64,000 nt of DNA, from NCBI GenBank assembly GCA_965261715.1, contig OZ253471.1, positions 558,001 to 622,000 on the forward strand, written 5' to 3'. Every line of letters starts with the position of its first letter. Within the stretch, counting starts at the first letter, position 1. Below are positions 61,478 to 64,000 of the stretch, piece after piece. Both the position numbers and the translations under genes were made by a program. Origin of the DNA: Bin125 sp965261715 (GTDB taxonomy: Bacteria > Chloroflexota > Dehalococcoidia > Bin125). Under the pieces are notes generated by a model. That model was not told the DNA's origin and made no database searches. It saw only the letters and a program-made list of their open reading frames with translations.

Positions 61478-62152
61478 TCAGGAACGGTTGCTGAATTGGT
61501 AGAGACGCGCCGGACGGTGTCGTCCGTCGGTCCGCATCTCCGACGTGGCGCTAATGAAGTCGGTTGCCAGCAGGCGCCGGCGGAAGTTTCGCTTGTCGAG
61601 CGGGCGACCGAGGATCGCCTCGTACACCTCCTGCAATTCGCGCATCGTGAACTGGGGAGCCAGCAACGAGTAAGCGGCGTCGGTGTATTGAAGCTTGTTG
61701 ATTAGCCGCGTGCGGGCGACATCAAGCACCTGCTCATTGTCGAACGCCAGGGGTGGGACGTGGTCCAGGTTCCACCAGGCCGGGCGCCAGGCGGTGCGCT
61801 GGGCCAGCCGCACGCGGGAGGGATCGACCAGCGCGAACCAGGCCACGCCGACGCTGCCGTCATCGGACGCAGGGTCGAGGTCGCCAAAGGTATAGAGCTG
61901 CTCCAGGAACAAATCGGTGACGCCGGTCTCCTCCGCCAGCTTGCGCACAGCCGCCTGCTCAAGCGACTCGCCGTGTTGCAATGCGCCTCCGGGGATCGCC
62001 CATTGGCCTTCCTCCGGCGGAGCGGATCGCTCGATCAGCAGCACCTGCAGCGCACCGTCAAGGACCGTGAATATGACAACCAGAACAGCGACGGCGGGCC
62101 GTCGCGCATCCGTCCGTAGTGTGTCGTGCGCGCGCGTGGTCTCGGTGGTCAT
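61478..62152 (-). CDS. nrtR: NrtR-type Nudix transcriptional regulator of NAD synthesis
   Basis: NrtR proteins sense ADP-ribose with a Nudix domain and repress NAD genes through a C-terminal winged helix. Here the Nudix domain (about 20-150) carries GGALQHGESLEQAAVRKLAEE, with Lys replacing the first Glu of REUxEE, so hydrolysis may be lost. The C-terminal part (TMRELQEVYEAILG, then LDKRNFRRRLLATDFI) is the winged-helix pattern. ATG 62152 is 4 bases after miaB. Its position before nadA and the two palindromes supports the call. Confidence 0.85.
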   Translation of the reverse strand: MTTETTRAHDTLRTDARRPAVAVLVVIFTVLDGALQVLLIERSAPPEEGQWAIPGGALQHGESLEQAAVRKLAEETGVTDLFLEQLYTFGDLDPASDDGSVGVAWFALVDPSRVRLAQRTAWRPAWWNLDHVPPLAFDNEQVLDVARTRLINKLQYTDAAYSLLAPQFTMRELQEVYEAILGRPLDKRNFRRRLLATDFISATSEMRTDGRHRPARLYQFSNRS

Positions 62153-62156
62153 CGGA

Positions 62157-63569
62157 CTATGTCTTGGCCGGCTGGCCCTGCAAGCTTCCCAGGGCTGCCT
62201 GGCCGGCCAAGCTGCCCAGAGCCGGCTGGCCCTGCAGACTCCATGCTCCGACGCGAGTGACAGCAACGGTGAGCATGTCGCCTGCCCGATACTCGCCAAT
62301 CGGCGCGTCGAAGTGGACCAGCTTCATTGTTCGGGTGCGACCGGTGTGACGTTCCATGCCGTCGGCGTCGGATGGCTTGGTCGATTCCAGCAGGACTTCG
62401 ACATCGCTCAGCAAGTAGCGATTGTTGATCCGGAACGAAATCTCGCGCTGCAACTCCTCGACCCGGTGAAAGCGCTCCATCTTGATCTCGTGCGGTACGT
62501 CGTCGGGCTGGTTCTTCTGAGCGAAGGTCCCGGTGCGCGGGCTGTACGCGGCGACATGCACCTTGTCGAAGCTCAGCTCCTCAAGCAGGTCATAGGTGTC
62601 CTGGAAATCGGACTCGGACTCACCTGGGAAGCCAACGATGACGTCGGTCGAGATGCTCACATCCGGCCAGAGCGAACGGACCTTGTCCACGCGCTCGCGG
62701 AACTGCACGACGCTGTAGCCGCGTCGCATGTTGGTCAGGACATCGTCCGATCCGGCCTGGACCGGCAGTGAGAACGCTTCGCAGACCTTTGGCAGTGCGG
62801 CCATGCCTTCGAGGATGCGGTCGGTCATGTCGGGCGGATAGCTGGTCAACTGTCGGATGCGCTGCAGGCCGGGCAGGTCGTGGATGGCGCGCATGAGGTC
62901 CGACAGGTCGGCGTGGTCAGTGTCGGGGTCAACCGGCGGCTGGTCCTTGCCGTACGCCTCGACGGTCTGTCCGAGCAGCGTCACCTCGCGCACGCCGCGC
63001 TGAGTATGCGCCTCGATCTCGCGGGCGATCTCATCGATCGATCGGGAACGCTCGCGTCCGCGCCGCAGCGGGACGATGCAGTAGGTGCAGAACTTGTCGC
63101 AGCCCTCGACTACGGGCACGAACGCAGTCGGACGGGTCTCATCCGGAAACACGTCGGCCCAACCTGCCGGCCAGAACTCGCCGCCGTCATCCTCGACCTC
63201 GGGCAGACCCGGCAGGTCGAGCAGATTGACGACCTGATCGAATCGCTGCGGCTGGGCCCAGGCGTCGACGAAGGGGAACCGTTTGGTGATCGGGTCGTCG
63301 CCGCGAGCGGTGTGCGGTCCGACCATGCAGCCCATGACGGCGATGCGCAGGTCGGGGTTGGCTCGCTTGAGGTGCTTCAGTGAGCCGAGCTTGGCCTGCG
63401 CTTTGTCCTCGGCGTGCTGGCGTATCGCGCAGGTGTTGAGCACGATCAGATCGGCATCGCGGGGCTGATCTGTGGGGTCCATGCCCAGGCGTCGCAGGCC
63501 GGCCGCCAGCTTGGCGGAATCGGCCGTATTGACCTGGCAACCGACGGTCCAGATGTGGTACTGAGGCAT
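62157..63569 (-). CDS. miaB: tRNA-2-methylthio-N6-isopentenyladenosine synthase
   Basis: MiaB adds a methylthio group to A37 of tRNAs. The N-terminal cluster Cys are in TVGCQVN, NTCAIR and VMGCMV; the radical-SAM cluster is CDKFCTYC, followed by VPLRRGRERSRS; TSYPPDM and VGFPGESESDF are conserved, and a TRAM domain follows. The C-terminal tail of about 28 residues consists of three 9-residue SLQGQPALG-type repeats not usual in MiaB. The 470-residue length includes this tail. Confidence 0.93.
   Translation of the reverse strand: MPQYHIWTVGCQVNTADSAKLAAGLRRLGMDPTDQPRDADLIVLNTCAIRQHAEDKAQAKLGSLKHLKRANPDLRIAVMGCMVGPHTARGDDPITKRFPFVDAWAQPQRFDQVVNLLDLPGLPEVEDDGGEFWPAGWADVFPDETRPTAFVPVVEGCDKFCTYCIVPLRRGRERSRSIDEIAREIEAHTQRGVREVTLLGQTVEAYGKDQPPVDPDTDHADLSDLMRAIHDLPGLQRIRQLTSYPPDMTDRILEGMAALPKVCEAFSLPVQAGSDDVLTNMRRGYSVVQFRERVDKVRSLWPDVSISTDVIVGFPGESESDFQDTYDLLEELSFDKVHVAAYSPRTGTFAQKNQPDDVPHEIKMERFHRVEELQREISFRINNRYLLSDVEVLLESTKPSDADGMERHTGRTRTMKLVHFDAPIGEYRAGDMLTVAVTRVGAWSLQGQPALGSLAGQAALGSLQGQPAKT
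62166..62246 (-). repeat. 27-base tandem repeat, three units, in miaB 3' end
   Basis: Three units of 27 bases code for SLQGQPALG, SLAGQAALG and SLQGQPAKT at the end of miaB. Each contains a GGCCnGC-type core and CTGGCC. The reading frame is kept because the unit is a multiple of three. Confidence 0.7.
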
Positions 63570-63601
63570 GATTTCTCGGTGCTAGTTTGTGGCGGTTCGT
63601 C

Positions 63602-63691
63602 TGGCGGAGGGTGAGGGATTCGAACCCTCGACGGAGTTTCCCCCGAACCCGCTTAGCAGGCGGGCGCACTAGGCCACTATGCGAACCCTCC
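63602..63691 (-). tRNA. tRNA-Ser (anticodon GCT)
   Basis: The minus strand folds as a class II tRNA: acceptor GGAGGGT pairs with ACCCTCC, discriminator G and encoded CCA follow, the anticodon stem CCCGC/GCGGG holds loop CTGCTAA (anticodon GCT), and an extended variable arm plus GGTTCGAATCC T arm complete it. It reads AGC and AGT serine codons. Confidence 0.94.
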
Positions 63692-63780
63692 ACCTATGAG
63701 ATTAGCAGCGGGCGAGCCATATGCTGCGCTGAAGACTGTACTAAGCAGCTCAGGGAGCACTTTGCGCGATTGGTGGTTTG

Positions 63781-64000
63781 ATGATGCGGGAACGTCTCAG
63801 CAGACTCGTAGGCAACCTCGGCGGATTGCTCCGCGTCCCCGAACCGAGGCATGTGCAGGCGCTGCTGTCGAATCGCTGGATGCCGATGATCGGAGCGTTC
63901 CTCGCGATTGTGGTTGCTCTGGCCGTCGCGGTGCCTCTGGCGTTGGGGACGAAAAGCGATGAGAACGATCCATTCGTGCTGAAGTCGGAGGACGGCGCGC
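63781..64000 (+). CDS. Membrane-anchored protein, N-terminal fragment
   Basis: The frame from ATG 63781 runs off the window. The first 73 residues hold a basic cytoplasmic start (MMRERLSRLVGNLGGLLRV) and one strong membrane helix (MIGAFLAIVVALAVAVPLAL), followed by a polar, presumably extracytoplasmic region. Too little is present to name a family. Confidence 0.6.
   Translation, partial: MMRERLSRLVGNLGGLLRVPEPRHVQALLSNRWMPMIGAFLAIVVALAVAVPLALGTKSDENDPFVLKSEDGA

Overview
The window is a 64 kb piece of a GC-rich bacterial chromosome, almost fully coding, with short intergenic spaces and many 4-base start/stop overlaps. Housekeeping blocks are bacterial: rpsB-tsf-pyrH-frr-uppS-cdsA-dxr-rseP, nadA-nadB-nadC, miaB, metH and icd. 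They sit among many catabolic enzymes: molybdenum hydroxylase, paired CoA transferases, acyl-CoA dehydrogenase, enoyl-CoA hydratase, SDRs, luciferase-like flavin oxidoreductase, cytochromes P450, amidohydrolase, CocE-type hydrolase and diiron proteins. This mix, with GC-rich hairpin repeats scattered between genes, resembles free-living Chloroflexota (SAR202/Dehalococcoidia-like lineages). That placement is inference; no rRNA is present to settle it.

Layout. 0-8.4 kb: end of an M3 peptidase, two unknown genes, isocitrate dehydrogenase, a coiled-coil protein, cobalamin-dependent methionine synthase and the NhaA antiporter. 8.6-12.7 kb: three-subunit molybdenum hydroxylase operon plus a MoaD/ThiS-like protein. 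12.7-22.3 kb: mostly minus-strand accessory genes, including a Nudix/thymidylate-kinase-like pair, a FIST sensor protein, a MazE/MazF-like toxin pair, two tandem SDRs and an ABM protein; an inositol-monophosphatase-like gene is on the plus strand. 22.4-27.2 kb: an overlapping copper-related operon ending in a CopC-CopD-cytochrome c fusion. 27.3-32.5 kb: two paralogous ferritin-like diiron proteins (the second has lost most iron ligands), a hydrolase and a KefB-type antiporter. 32.5-34.8 kb: a CcdA-type transporter that appears circularly permuted, a beta-hydroxyacid dehydrogenase and a small helical protein. 34.8-39.8 kb: CoA transferase pair, GIY-YIG-like protein, acyl-CoA dehydrogenase and enoyl-CoA hydratase. 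39.8-46.1 kb: CocE hydrolase and two P450s, bracketed by two copies of a module made of a promoter, a conserved roughly 100-nt leader RNA ending in a terminator-like hairpin, and a NYN-domain nuclease gene (the second copy is frameshifted). 46.2-57.5 kb: SDR, amidohydrolase and the translation/lipid cluster. 57.7-63.7 kb: NAD synthesis operon preceded by its probable regulator NrtR and two matching operator palindromes, then miaB and tRNA-Ser.

The most interesting signals are the leader RNA-NYN module, the permuted CcdA, the catalytic/degenerate diiron pair, an RseP carrying LysM-like repeats, and the NrtR operators. Two families of hairpin-rich repeats (A at about 16.5, 45.3, 47.0 and 48.4 kb; B at about 21.8, 50.7 and 57.6 kb) occupy nearly all the longer gene-free stretches.
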